Source of the DNA: DTJG01 sp964532995
GTDB taxonomy: Bacteria; Ratteibacteria; UBA8468; B48-G9; DTJG01
Direction of reading: 5' to 3'
Assembly (NCBI GenBank): GCA_964532995.1
Contig: CAZHJN010000043.1
Coordinates: forward strand, 1 to 15,757
DNA length: 15,757 bases
In this document: piece by piece, positions 1 to 8,275 of the stretch
How the letters are laid out: each line of letters opens with the position of its first letter
Numbering within the stretch: position 1 is the stretch's first letter
Translations under genes and position numbers: made by a program
The notes under the pieces: generated by a model
What the model was told of the DNA's origin: nothing
Database searches by the model: none
Seen by the model: only the letters and a program-made list of their open reading frames with translations

Positions 1-4
1 AACC

Positions 5-1972
5 ATGTTGAAATTGAGCGTGAAAGGAAAAAAAATTACTGTTGAAACCGGCTCCGGCAGAATTACCTGGGATGCGGAAAAAGGCGGTGAAATAACTGAA
101 TTTACCTGTAAAAATGAAAAAGAAGCACATAGATTGCTTTCTGAAAGAGACACAATCTGCGGTCTGAAGTTTGTGATTGATGGCAGGGCATACAGGCTGT
201 GTGAAACAAAATCAAAATTATCTGTTGATTCAGTGGATCAGGACAGAATTGTCATAAGAAACGAAGCATTCATTGCAGGTGGGCTTATAAGAATAACTCA
301 GATATACCAGGTGCATCCTGAGGGTGCTGTATTCTGTGAACAGTCATTTGATACTGAGGAAAATAAAGGTTTTATCCTCAGTGAAATATCGATGAATATT
401 TTTCTTGATGTCTGTTCCGCAAGATCAGCAAGATGGGGATATTTTACGCGCGAGCCATGGTATAAAAGAGATTATTCAACAACACATGTATTCTATGGAA
501 TGGATCTTTATAAAAACATCGAGGATATTTCCTGTCAGAGAGAACTGTGGCCTCTTGCCTCAATAGATCTCGGGTGGGAAAATACAAAATTTTTCAGCAA
601 TAAGATTGAGTTTGTCCTCGATGAGTGGACCAGTTTCAATGATACTCCCAGGCAGTACACAATGACCTATGGCGGTAGACAGGGGAACAAATGGGCTCTG
701 CAGTGGTATATCCTTCAGGGCATCCAGATAAATGTATCTGCGGCATCAAGATACAGAAACAAATGGGGCATGATATTTCTTACATCCAGGACAGAAAACG
801 AAAAAAGCACAGATATTGCCTTCAGAAATAATGTGCTGGGTTGCAGGGTTGCCCATTGTATGTATCCATACGCTCAAATTGAAAAAGACTGGCCCTGGGT
901 TGTGATGCCGATAAAACAGGTTGCCTGTCAGCCACCCCAGCTTTTCAAAGGCAACCCGGACATCAAAAGGGTTGATGAAGCAGCAGACGTCGGTGCAAAT
1001 GTTATGATTATTCATCAGTTCTGGATGAGAAATCCTGGAACAAACTGTGAACCTCCTGCTGACTATGTTGTTAAAGATCCTGAATGGTTTAAGGCTTTTG
1101 TAAACAGGTGTCACGAGCGCGGCATGCGCGTTCTCACCTACATCAGGGGTTGTGAACAGTATCAGATGTATCAGACATGGTTTGAGGATTTTTTGCAAAG
1201 AGACTGGGATGGATTTTATCCTGACTGGAATTCTCCCCATGCAATGGGTTTTACAAAAACCAGTTTGATACACTGGTCAAGCTACGCATATTTCATGTAT
1301 CTTAAGGCAATGAGGAACAGGGTCGGTAGATATGGAGCAATTATCGGTCATACAGGATTTCCTTTTGCCTTTACGCAGAGTTGCATCGATGTTGCCCTTT
1401 GCGGAGAACTTTCAATCAAACATGATGAACTGCTGACTGTTCCTGAGAGTACAGCATACTTTTCCTGTTTGGATTGTTCAGGAGCACATCTGATCAGCGG
1501 AAATCTGAAAGACAGGGCTGAGTTTTCTGGTAGCAAAGCAGCAGCGCTTTGCAGTGCTTTTGGTATGACGGGTCATCCTGTTTTGGAACCGGGTGTTCCC
1601 TTTGAAAAAGCAGCAGCTTACATAAAACCACTCTGGGATGCAATGATGGCTTTACCAGGGAAACCCGTGAAGCTTCATAACCCTGCATATTCTCCAACAG
1701 AAGCAGTGGAGTGCAGGGAATTCTGGCTTTTTCCATCCCTGTGGCAATCTGATCAGGGAAGATGCCTTGTTCTTGTAACAAATCTTTCAGATAATGAGAA
1801 AAAATCAGGAAATGTTTTTGTTGATACAGGAAAACTGGATGTTTCAAAAAATTCCAGGTTGAAGGTTCTGGGTATCAGAGGTACTGTTTCAGAATCAGTG
1901 GAGTTGAAAGGTAAAACAATTAAAATCAAGAACTTACCACCACACAGCTTCTGTGCGATTCTTATAGAATAA
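5..1972 (+). CDS. Putative TIM-barrel glycoside hydrolase-like protein, family unassigned
   Basis: A 655-residue protein that I do not recognise at family level. It has three apparent parts. Residues 1 to about 290 are rich in beta strands and aromatic residues, like the N-terminal sandwich of many glycosidases. Residues about 300-560 look like a TIM barrel. Residues about 570-655 look like a small C-terminal beta domain. In the barrel the stretch DGFYPDW (D402, D407) and the later LCGE (E468) sit where clan-D-like glycosidases (GH36/GH31-like) and DUF6259-type proteins carry catalytic acids; assigning them as catalytic is an inference. There is no signal peptide or membrane segment, so a cytoplasmic location is likely. 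The ATG is only 4 nt from the window edge, so no ribosome binding site can be judged and a start further upstream is possible. The gene is separated from serA by 151 bp with its own promoter, so it probably ends an upstream unit. Substrate unknown. Confidence 0.6.
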   Translation: MLKLSVKGKKITVETGSGRITWDAEKGGEITEFTCKNEKEAHRLLSERDTICGLKFVIDGRAYRLCETKSKLSVDSVDQDRIVIRNEAFIAGGLIRITQIYQVHPEGAVFCEQSFDTEENKGFILSEISMNIFLDVCSARSARWGYFTREPWYKRDYSTTHVFYGMDLYKNIEDISCQRELWPLASIDLGWENTKFFSNKIEFVLDEWTSFNDTPRQYTMTYGGRQGNKWALQWYILQGIQINVSAASRYRNKWGMIFLTSRTENEKSTDIAFRNNVLGCRVAHCMYPYAQIEKDWPWVVMPIKQVACQPPQLFKGNPDIKRVDEAADVGANVMIIHQFWMRNPGTNCEPPADYVVKDPEWFKAFVNRCHERGMRVLTYIRGCEQYQMYQTWFEDFLQRDWDGFYPDWNSPHAMGFTKTSLIHWSSYAYFMYLKAMRNRVGRYGAIIGHTGFPFAFTQSCIDVALCGELSIKHDELLTVPESTAYFSCLDCSGAHLISGNLKDRAEFSGSKAAALCSAFGMTGHPVLEPGVPFEKAAAYIKPLWDAMMALPGKPVKLHNPAYSPTEAVECREFWLFPSLWQSDQGRCLVLVTNLSDNEKKSGNVFVDTGKLDVSKNSRLKVLGIRGTVSESVELKGKTIKIKNLPPHSFCAILIE

Positions 1973-1975
1973 ACA

Positions 1976-2010
1976 ACAGAAACAAAAAGCAAACCGGTCT
2001 TTTTTTCTGT
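1976..2010. terminator. A+T-rich inverted repeat, possible weak terminator
   Basis: Just after the stop of the first gene, ACAGAAAC-AAAAAG on the left can pair with CTTTTTTTCTGT on the right across a short loop containing CCGG, with a bulged C on the left. The run of seven T lies in the right arm rather than after the stem, so this is not a textbook intrinsic terminator. It lies between a stop codon and a promoter, which fits transcript separation. Confidence 0.35.
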
Positions 2011-2062
2011 GTGAAAATCCAGATTTTGAATCAATAAATGAGTCTGTGCTGACCCTCTGGTT

Positions 2063-2090
2063 TTGACATAAAGCCAATTCATGATAAAAT
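2063..2090 (+). promoter_or_regulatory. Sigma-70-type promoter for serA
   Basis: A perfect -35 box TTGACA (2063-2068) is followed after 16 bp by TAAAAT (2085-2090), one mismatch from the -10 consensus. Transcription would start near 2096-2098, giving a leader of about 27 nt before the serA ATG at 2124. The site lies in the only sizeable gap upstream of serA. This is the best promoter match I see in the window. Confidence 0.6.
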
Positions 2091-2112
2091 TTTATCGTAA
2101 ATATTTTAGTGT

Positions 2113-2118
2113 GGAGAG
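2113..2118 (+). promoter_or_regulatory. Ribosome binding site that sets the serA start
   Basis: GGAGAG lies 5 nt before the ATG at 2124. The reading frame can be extended back to a GTG at 2109, but the binding site would then lie inside the gene. The extra residues MWRDW also do not match the family, whose N terminus begins close to the IKVLAAD strand. Confidence 0.65.
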
Positions 2119-2123
2119 ATTGG

Positions 2124-3698
2124 ATGGAAATAAAGGTGCTTGCAGCAGACAATATAGAGAGTCAGGGTATTGAAATCCTGAAAAAAGCAGGATTTGAGGT
2201 TGTGGAAAAGGGAAAAATGACTGAACAGGAACTCATTGAGGTAATCAGTGAGTTTGATGTTCTTATTGTCAGGAGTGCCACAAAGGTCACATCCGCTGTT
2301 GTGGAAAAAGGTAAGAGATTAAAAATAATAGGTCGTGCAGGTGTTGGTCTGGACAACATTGATGTTGGTGCATCCACGCAGCGGGGCATCATTGTGATGA
2401 ATGCTCCTGAAGGAAATACCCTTTCTGCTGCAGAACACACATTTGCTCTTATTCTGGCGATGGCAAGACGGATTCCTGCTGCCTGTTGTACGTTGAAATC
2501 CGGTAAGTGGGATAGAAAAAGTTTTATGGGAATTGAATTGTTCGGCAAGACACTCGGGATTATTGGTCTTGGAAGAATCGGCAAAAGGGTTGCTCATTAT
2601 GCAAAGGCATTCGGTATGAATGTTATTGCATATGACCCCTATGTTTCTGAGGACGAGGTACAGAAATTTGAGGTAAGTCTTATTACACTTGAGGGATTAT
2701 GCAGGCAGGCGGATATTATTACACTGCACCTTCCGCTGACAAAGGAGACCCAAAATATTCTCTCAGAAAAATGTTTTTCAATGATGAAAGACGGTGTAAT
2801 GATAGTCAATGTTGCCAGAGGCGGTCTTTTTGAGGAGTCTGTACTTGAGAAATATATCAGAAACGGAAAGGTAAAAGGTGCAGCCCTTGATGTTTTCTGC
2901 AAGGAACCGCCTGATTGTCAATCTCTGATAGGGCTTGATAATGTAATTGTTACTCCTCATCTGGGTGCTTCAACAAAAGAAGCCCAGATAAATGTGGCAA
3001 AAGATGTCTGCCAGCAGATAGTGGATGCGCTTGTCCACAAGATTATCAGAAATGCGGTAAATGTTCCATCAATTGACAAGGAGGTAATATCACTGTTCGG
3101 GGAATACTTAACCCTCGCAGAAAAACTGGGATTATTCCTCGGTCAGATGGCAGGAAAAATGCCTGAATGTTTAACCGTGGAGTATGCAGGAGAATTAGCC
3201 AATTATGATACAGGCCCTCTGAGAGTGTATTTCACCAGAGGTTTTGCTGGATGGTTTCAGCCTGTAACCTATGTAAATGCACCGCTGATCATTAAAGAAA
3301 AGGGCGTGAAACTTATTGAAAAGAAAAAATTATCTGCCGAACAATTTGCCAATCTTATCACAGTTGAAGCAACTGCTGATGGAAATAGTTTCTCAGTTGC
3401 AGGCACTGTTGTTGCTTCTGAACCCAGGATTGTCAAGATTGATGGTTATTCTGTCGAGGCAGTGCCAGAAGGAGCAATTATTGTGTGCAGGAACGATGAT
3501 GTACCCGGGATAGTCGGACACATCGGCAGGATCCTGGGCACAAAAAGTATAAATATAGCATTTATGACAATGGGACGCAAAATTAAGGGCGGTCCCGCGA
3601 TAACAGTTTTGAATTTAGACCAGGAAACAGATAAAAAAACAATTGATGAAATCGGGAAGTTTCCAGGAATCAGGTCAGTACAATTGATAAGGTTATGA
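2124..3698 (+). CDS. serA: D-3-phosphoglycerate dehydrogenase
   Basis: Catalyses NAD-dependent oxidation of 3-phosphoglycerate to 3-phosphohydroxypyruvate, the first step of serine synthesis, in the cytoplasm. The product is 524 residues, the usual size for the long form of the enzyme. Visible in order are the substrate-binding half (1 to about 95), the Rossmann domain with GLGRIG (G148-G153), the catalytic set R232 in VNVARGG, E261 before PP, and H279 in TPHLGAST. An intervening ASB-type domain (about 310-440) follows, then a C-terminal ACT domain (about 450-524) with the DDVPGIVGHIG signature, which in this family can bind serine for feedback control. The ATG at 2124 is chosen over an upstream GTG because of the ribosome binding site. 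The gene has its own promoter and a 115-bp gap behind it, so it may be monocistronic. No other serine gene is in the window. Confidence 0.95.
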   Translation: MEIKVLAADNIESQGIEILKKAGFEVVEKGKMTEQELIEVISEFDVLIVRSATKVTSAVVEKGKRLKIIGRAGVGLDNIDVGASTQRGIIVMNAPEGNTLSAAEHTFALILAMARRIPAACCTLKSGKWDRKSFMGIELFGKTLGIIGLGRIGKRVAHYAKAFGMNVIAYDPYVSEDEVQKFEVSLITLEGLCRQADIITLHLPLTKETQNILSEKCFSMMKDGVMIVNVARGGLFEESVLEKYIRNGKVKGAALDVFCKEPPDCQSLIGLDNVIVTPHLGASTKEAQINVAKDVCQQIVDALVHKIIRNAVNVPSIDKEVISLFGEYLTLAEKLGLFLGQMAGKMPECLTVEYAGELANYDTGPLRVYFTRGFAGWFQPVTYVNAPLIIKEKGVKLIEKKKLSAEQFANLITVEATADGNSFSVAGTVVASEPRIVKIDGYSVEAVPEGAIIVCRNDDVPGIVGHIGRILGTKSINIAFMTMGRKIKGGPAITVLNLDQETDKKTIDEIGKFPGIRSVQLIRL

Positions 3699-3720
3699 AA
3701 TGGAAAAAACCATTGTAACC
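3691..3720. terminator. Stem-loop at the serA stop, possible weak terminator
   Basis: GGTTA-TGA-AATGG on the left and CCATT-G-TAACC on the right form two 5-bp stems separated by a small internal loop, closed by an AAAAAA loop. The serA stop codon (3696-3698) sits in the internal loop. The downstream CTTTATTTG is T-rich but not a clean T tract, so termination or mRNA 3'-end protection are both possible. Confidence 0.35.
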
Positions 3721-3813
3721 CTTTATTTGTATGGCGAAGATAAGTTTTTAATAAGTAAGCAATTGTACCTGCCTGTTTAACCATTCCGGATTTCCCTGAT
3801 TTCGTGTAAGGGG

Positions 3814-5394
3814 GTGGTTACCATTAATCCAAATTCAACGCCGATTATTATACCGCTGTTCATATTCTGGGGCGCTCTTGCGCTTCTTATAGGATACCTG
3901 TGGAGAAAGTTTGTTGGAGAAAGAACCATCAGAGCAGCCGAAGAAAGAGCCAGGGAGATCATAAGGGAAGCAGAAAACCTTGCTCTGACAAAGAAAAAAG
4001 AGCTGGATATTCAGACAAAGGAGACATTATACAGGCTTCGCTCTGAGTTTGAAAAAGAGACCAGAAACAAAAGGAAGGAGCTTCAATTTCTGGGAAGAAG
4101 ATTAAACCAGAGGGAAATTCTACTTGAAAAAAAGGCTGAACTGCTTGAGAAAAGAGAATCCGAAATAGCCACAAGGGAGATGCAGCTTGGCGAGAAAGAA
4201 AACCATATACAGCAGAGGATTAATGAGCTTAACAGTAAAATAGAGCAGGAAATAAAAAAACTGGAAGAAATATCAGGAATGACAAGGGATCAGGCAAGGG
4301 ATACCCTTCTAAAAGCCATGGAAGAAGATGCAAGGTCCAGTTCTGTTGAGATTATAAAAAAGATAGAGGCAGAAGCAAGAGAAATCGGAAACAAGAAAGC
4401 CAGAGAAATCCTTCTCTCAGCCATGCAGAGACTTGCCTCTGAGGCAGCCACCGAAAGCACTGTTTCTGTTGTGAGCCTGCCAAATGATGAGATTAAGGGA
4501 AGGATCATAGGAAGGGAAGGAAGAAACATTCGCGCATTTGAGTCTGCTACAGGTGTTGATCTGATTGTTGATGATACCCCTCAGGCGATCACAATCTCTT
4601 CGTTCAACATTTACAGGAGAGAAATCGCAAGGATTGCTCTTGAGAGGCTCATAGCAGATGGCAGGATACACCCTGGAAGGATTGAAGAGGTGGTTCAAAA
4701 AACAACCCAGGAAATGGAAGAACAACTTGTTGAAGAAGGGAAAAATGTGGCTTTTGACCTTGGTATTGAAAATCTGAATCCGGAAATAATAAAACTCATC
4801 GGCAGACTGAGATACAGAACAAGTTATGGTCAGAATGTGCTTCAGCATGCAAAGGAGTCTGCTTATCTGGCTGGAATGATTGCCGCTGAAATAGGCCTTA
4901 ACCCAAAAATTGCAAGAAGGGTTGCGCTTCTTCATGATATCGGCAAAGCCCTCGATCAGGAGGTTGAAGGAAGTCACCCTGACATTGGCGCGGATATTTT
5001 GAAAAGGTGTGGAGAACCACAGGAAGTGGTTGATGCTGCGATGAATCATCACAAGGACCTTGATATTGCTACACCTTACACAGTCATTGTTCAGATATCC
5101 GATGCGCTTTCCGCAACAAGACCGGGAGCCAGAAGGGATACGCTTGAAAGTTATCTGCGCCGCGTTGAGGAACTTGAAAAAATCAGTTCTTCTTTCAAGG
5201 GCGTTGACCAGGCATATGCAATATCCGCTGGAAGGGAAATCAGGGTTATCGTGAAACCGGAAGAGATCAGTGATCAGCAGGCAATACTTCTTGCAAGGGA
5301 TATAGCACGGAAGATTGAAGAAGAACTGAAATACATAGGGCAGGTAAAAGTAACTGTAATCAGGGAAAAGAGAGAAATAGAATTTGCCAGATAA
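3814..5394 (+). CDS. rny: Ribonuclease Y
   Basis: A membrane-anchored endoribonuclease that starts mRNA decay in many bacteria lacking RNase E. The product is 526 residues, close to the usual 520. An N-terminal transmembrane helix (about 8-30) is followed by a long charged coiled coil (about 35-200). A KH RNA-binding domain follows with GRIIGREGRN (G229 onward), then an HD phosphohydrolase domain with the metal-binding pair H374-D375 in LLHDIGKALD, and the conserved C-terminal domain. The start is assigned to GTG at 3814. The AAGGGG upstream is unusually close (about 2 nt), and no ATG or TTG lies between the in-frame stop at 3778 and 3814; an ATT at 3823 would be better spaced but such starts are rare. 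The gene stands alone between two gaps of 115 and 50 bp. Confidence 0.95.
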   Translation: MVTINPNSTPIIIPLFIFWGALALLIGYLWRKFVGERTIRAAEERAREIIREAENLALTKKKELDIQTKETLYRLRSEFEKETRNKRKELQFLGRRLNQREILLEKKAELLEKRESEIATREMQLGEKENHIQQRINELNSKIEQEIKKLEEISGMTRDQARDTLLKAMEEDARSSSVEIIKKIEAEAREIGNKKAREILLSAMQRLASEAATESTVSVVSLPNDEIKGRIIGREGRNIRAFESATGVDLIVDDTPQAITISSFNIYRREIARIALERLIADGRIHPGRIEEVVQKTTQEMEEQLVEEGKNVAFDLGIENLNPEIIKLIGRLRYRTSYGQNVLQHAKESAYLAGMIAAEIGLNPKIARRVALLHDIGKALDQEVEGSHPDIGADILKRCGEPQEVVDAAMNHHKDLDIATPYTVIVQISDALSATRPGARRDTLESYLRRVEELEKISSSFKGVDQAYAISAGREIRVIVKPEEISDQQAILLARDIARKIEEELKYIGQVKVTVIREKREIEFAR

Positions 5395-5412
5395 AAGGCG
5401 AATTTTTACAGG

Positions 5413-5438
5413 AACAGAGAGCGTGTAGATACTCTGTT
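5413..5438. repeat. Inverted repeat before the transferase gene
   Basis: AACAGAG (5413-5419) and CTCTGTT (5432-5438) form a perfect 7-bp stem with a 12-nt loop. It lies between the rny stop and the ATG at 5445, and covers the place where a ribosome binding site should be. It could be a weak terminator after rny or a structure that limits translation of the next gene. The tail TTTAG is short. Confidence 0.35.
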
Positions 5439-5444
5439 TAGTAT

Positions 5445-6512
5445 ATGTGGAAAATTATCTATTCAGGAGTCTTTTTGGTTTCTCTGTGTCTTTCCCTGCT
5501 TCTTGTTCCATTTGCAAGAAAATTTGCGGTTGTTTTCAGAGTTCTTGATCATCCTTCTTCGTCAAGAAAGATACACACACTACCAACACCGCTTACAGGT
5601 GGCATAGCCCTCTATTTTTCAATTCTGGCAACAATCATTGTCGGGCTTATATCGGGAAAGTTTCTTCCGCAGAATTTGTATGGGTATTATGCCGGCATCT
5701 CCTCTGTTGTTCCAAAACTGGCGGTTTTTCTTATAACCTCTGCGATCGTTGTAATAGCCGGATTTATTGATGACATGTACCATTTAAGACCCCTGGTGAA
5801 ACTGGGATTTCAGATAATCTGCGGACTTATTACATTTCTTGCAGGCATCAAGATTTCGTTCTTTTCTTCAAGTGTGATACTTCAACTTATTTTCACTATT
5901 GGCTGGATTGTTATCTGCATGAACAGTTTCAACCTTCTTGACCACACAAACGGTCTTGCTGCAGGAGTGGCTTTTATTGCAGGAGGTATATTTTTCTTTG
6001 CTGCTGCGACAAATGGTCAGCTTTTTATCTCAACCCTTCTTGCGTGTTTTCTGGGTGGTGTTCTCGGTTTTCTCAGGTATAATTTCCCGAAAGGCGAGAT
6101 TTTCCTCGGAGAATGTGGAAGCAGTTTCCTGGGATATTTCCTTGGATGCCTTGCGATTATGGGAACCTATTACAGATACCAGCCACAGCAAAGCGTTCTT
6201 CCTGTCCTGAGTCCATTGCTTATATTTTCCCTGCCATTTTTTGATACCCTTAATGTCATTTATATAAGAATAAAAAATAAAAGACCAATTTTTGAAGCCG
6301 ACACAAACCATATTTCACACAGGCTCGTCAGACTGGGCATGAACCAGATTCAGGCAGTGGGTTTCTGTTATCTTCTAACCCTTGCCACAGGGCTTGGCGT
6401 TCTGCTGCTGCCAGAACTGGATTTTTCCGGAGGGCTTGTTGTTTTCTGTCAGGCATTTCTGATTCTGGTGTGTGTTGCCATTCTTGAAAGCACAGGGAGA
6501 AAAAATGGCTGA
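5445..6512 (+). CDS. Polyprenyl-phosphate sugar-1-phosphate transferase (WecA/TagO/MraY family)
   Basis: An integral membrane enzyme of 355 residues with about ten hydrophobic segments. The family moves a sugar-1-phosphate from a UDP-sugar onto undecaprenyl phosphate, the first lipid-linked step in making O-antigen, teichoic acid or other envelope glycans. Family hallmarks are the N-terminal LDHPSSSRKIH and PTPLTGG region, the aspartate pair D109-D110 in FIDDMYHL, the NSFNLLD motif (N160-D166), and the C-terminal NHISHRL (H289, H292, R293). Overall it is closer to WecA/TagO than to MraY, which normally sits in the dcw cluster. Two motifs are altered: the usual DGxDGL is D166-HTNGL, and the usual GDxGS is GECGS with E223. 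No clear ribosome binding site precedes the ATG, which lies just after an inverted repeat. Its end overlaps pyrF by 8 nt. The sugar substrate cannot be told from sequence. Confidence 0.85.
   Translation: MWKIIYSGVFLVSLCLSLLLVPFARKFAVVFRVLDHPSSSRKIHTLPTPLTGGIALYFSILATIIVGLISGKFLPQNLYGYYAGISSVVPKLAVFLITSAIVVIAGFIDDMYHLRPLVKLGFQIICGLITFLAGIKISFFSSSVILQLIFTIGWIVICMNSFNLLDHTNGLAAGVAFIAGGIFFFAAATNGQLFISTLLACFLGGVLGFLRYNFPKGEIFLGECGSSFLGYFLGCLAIMGTYYRYQPQQSVLPVLSPLLIFSLPFFDTLNVIYIRIKNKRPIFEADTNHISHRLVRLGMNQIQAVGFCYLLTLATGLGVLLLPELDFSGGLVVFCQAFLILVCVAILESTGRKNG
6495..6500 (+). promoter_or_regulatory. Ribosome binding site that sets the pyrF start
   Basis: GGGAGA lies 4 nt before the ATG at 6505, inside the end of the upstream transferase gene. 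It supports this ATG over the earlier in-frame ATG at 6472. Confidence 0.55.
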
Positions 6513-7215
6513 ACTTGTTGTAAGCCTTGATATTGACGATAGAAGAACAGCTGAAAGACTTATACAGTTGCTCGGTTCATCGGTTTCTCATTATAAAATC
6601 GGTTCTGTCCCTCTGATGGCTTTTGGTGTGGACATTATTGAAACCCTTCAGAAAGAGAAGAAAAAAGTCTTTTTTGATCTGAAATTTTTTGATATTCCAA
6701 ATACGGTTGAACACGCTGTTTATCATGCCTGCAGGATGCAACCTGAGCTTCTGACAGTTCACATATCAGGCGGAATCAATATGCTTAAAGCTGCAATATC
6801 CGGAAGAAATAGATCGGGCAGCAAAACAAAAATTATCGGGGTTACTGTTCTGACATCTTTTGAGCAGGAAGACCTGGAATCAATCGGAATAAATGAGAAT
6901 ATGGAGACCCATATTACCAGACTTGCAGGGATGGCTTTTGAGAGCGGAATAGATGGTATTGTTTGTTCTGCCAGAGACCTTGAATTTTTGAGAAAGAAAT
7001 TTCCCCGGGATTTTTTGATGGTATGTCCGGGTATAAGACCCGGGACCTGTTCTGATGACCAGAAAAGAGTTTCAACTGTCTGTCAGGCGGTTCGCTCAGG
7101 AGCTGATTATCTTGTTATTGGCAGACCCATTACAGAAAGTGAAAATCCTGTAGAGGTTGTTGAACAGATAAAAAAAGAGATAGCGGAAAATGAGATACAG
7201 CAGAAGAATTCTTGA
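6505..7215 (+). CDS. pyrF: Orotidine 5'-phosphate decarboxylase
   Basis: Catalyses the last step of UMP synthesis, decarboxylating OMP, in the cytoplasm. The product is 236 residues, normal for the bacterial group I enzyme. The catalytic D-x-K-x-x-D motif is present as DLKFFDIPNTV (D58, K60, D63). The later barrel signatures GVTVLTSF, VCPGIRPG and the phosphate-binding IGRPIT (around residue 205) also match. The start at ATG 6505 is preferred because GGGAGA at 6495-6500 is well placed and the following MAELVVSLD fits the family start. The frame extends upstream to 6472 but that part lies in the previous gene. It overlaps the transferase by 8 nt and alr by 26 nt, so it is part of a coupled transcript. 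No other pyrimidine gene is nearby. Confidence 0.95.
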   Translation: MAELVVSLDIDDRRTAERLIQLLGSSVSHYKIGSVPLMAFGVDIIETLQKEKKKVFFDLKFFDIPNTVEHAVYHACRMQPELLTVHISGGINMLKAAISGRNRSGSKTKIIGVTVLTSFEQEDLESIGINENMETHITRLAGMAFESGIDGIVCSARDLEFLRKKFPRDFLMVCPGIRPGTCSDDQKRVSTVCQAVRSGADYLVIGRPITESENPVEVVEQIKKEIAENEIQQKNS

Positions 7216-8275
7216 AATTGACCTTGATGCCATACTGAACAATGTTCGCACTCTTAAGAAGATAACCGGTAAAAAGCTTCTTGCCTGTGTGAAATGTGAT
7301 GGATATGGACTCGGCGCAATTTCTGTAAGCAAAAAAATTGAAAGACACACAGACTGGTTTGGAGTGGCGACCCTTGATGAAGCAATTTGCCTCAGGAAAG
7401 CAGGCATAAAAAAACCCGTCCTTGTACTTGGTCCTGTGTCAGCTTCACTGGTCAGAAAAGCGATTGATTACAGTATTTCACTCACAGCAGCCTCCCCTGA
7501 TTTTATCAACAGCATTCTTACAGCGGAAAATCTTTCCATTCATATAAAGGTTGATACAGGCATGGGAAGGATAGGGCTTCTTCCGGGTCAGCTGAAAGAA
7601 GTTGTGAGAATCCTTAAAAAAACAAGAATAAAGATTGAAGGAATTTTTACCCATTTTTCTGATTCTGAAAATCCGGATAAGAAGTCTGCCCTGAAACAGA
7701 TTGAAGTTTTCAATGCAGCGCTTGAGCAGATACCAGCAGGATACAGACGGATTACCCATGTTGCAAATTCAGGAGGTATCGTCAATGTCCCTGAAAGTGT
7801 TGAGGGTTTCTCAATGGTGAGAACCGGCCTTCTTTTATACGGTGTATATCCAACACTTTTTTTGCGCATCTTTAAGAAAATACCCGGGCTTCAATATGCC
7901 ATAACAGGAAAAGCTGATATTTTGCTTGTAAGACAGGTTCCTGCAGGCACCTGCATCAGTTATGGTTCAACCTACATATGTCCCGATAACACAACCATTG
8001 CAATTGTCGGGCTTGGTTATGGAGACGGTCTTGACAGGTGTCTTTCAAATAGATTTTTCATGAAATGCGATAACCGGCTTTTCCCAATCAGGGGAAGGAT
8101 TTGCATGGATCAGACAATTCTCCAGGTAAACAGTTCAACAAAAGAAGGGTCACAGGTTATTTTCCTTGATTCTCAGTTGTCTGTTGAGGATATGGCTCAA
8201 ATTTGCAGGACGGTTCCTCAGGAAATCATGACGAGATTTGGTGTTTCACGATTAAAAAAGGTATACCGTGGATAA
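7190..8275 (+). CDS. alr: Alanine racemase
   Basis: A PLP enzyme that interconverts L- and D-alanine and supplies D-alanine for peptidoglycan. The product is 361 residues, typical of the family. The PLP lysine is K35 in VKCDGYGLG (the family usually has VKAxAYGHG). Other matches are KVDTGMGRIGL, HVANSGG, MVRTGLLLYGVYP, the catalytic tyrosine Y258 in ISYGSTY, and the RGRICMDQ segment of the C-terminal domain. The ATG at 7190 is used because the next residues begin the first conserved strand and helix (RRILEIDLDAILNN). It lies 26 nt inside pyrF with only a weak GCGGA before it, so translational coupling is likely. The last 8 nt overlap the prenyl synthase. Confidence 0.95.
   Translation: MRYSRRILEIDLDAILNNVRTLKKITGKKLLACVKCDGYGLGAISVSKKIERHTDWFGVATLDEAICLRKAGIKKPVLVLGPVSASLVRKAIDYSISLTAASPDFINSILTAENLSIHIKVDTGMGRIGLLPGQLKEVVRILKKTRIKIEGIFTHFSDSENPDKKSALKQIEVFNAALEQIPAGYRRITHVANSGGIVNVPESVEGFSMVRTGLLLYGVYPTLFLRIFKKIPGLQYAITGKADILLVRQVPAGTCISYGSTYICPDNTTIAIVGLGYGDGLDRCLSNRFFMKCDNRLFPIRGRICMDQTILQVNSSTKEGSQVIFLDSQLSVEDMAQICRTVPQEIMTRFGVSRLKKVYRG

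Noticed and set aside
746..1273. A 175-codon open frame on the - strand
   Set aside because: It lies wholly opposite the barrel region of the first gene and resembles no protein family.
3714..3755. Possible promoter for rny (TTGTAA or TTGTAT with an A/T-rich -10)
   Set aside because: Spacing and -10 matches are poor (TAATAA, about three matches), no better than expected in A+T-rich DNA.
4417..5052. A 211-codon open frame on the - strand
   Set aside because: It is antisense to the KH and HD parts of rny, and its translation has no family features.
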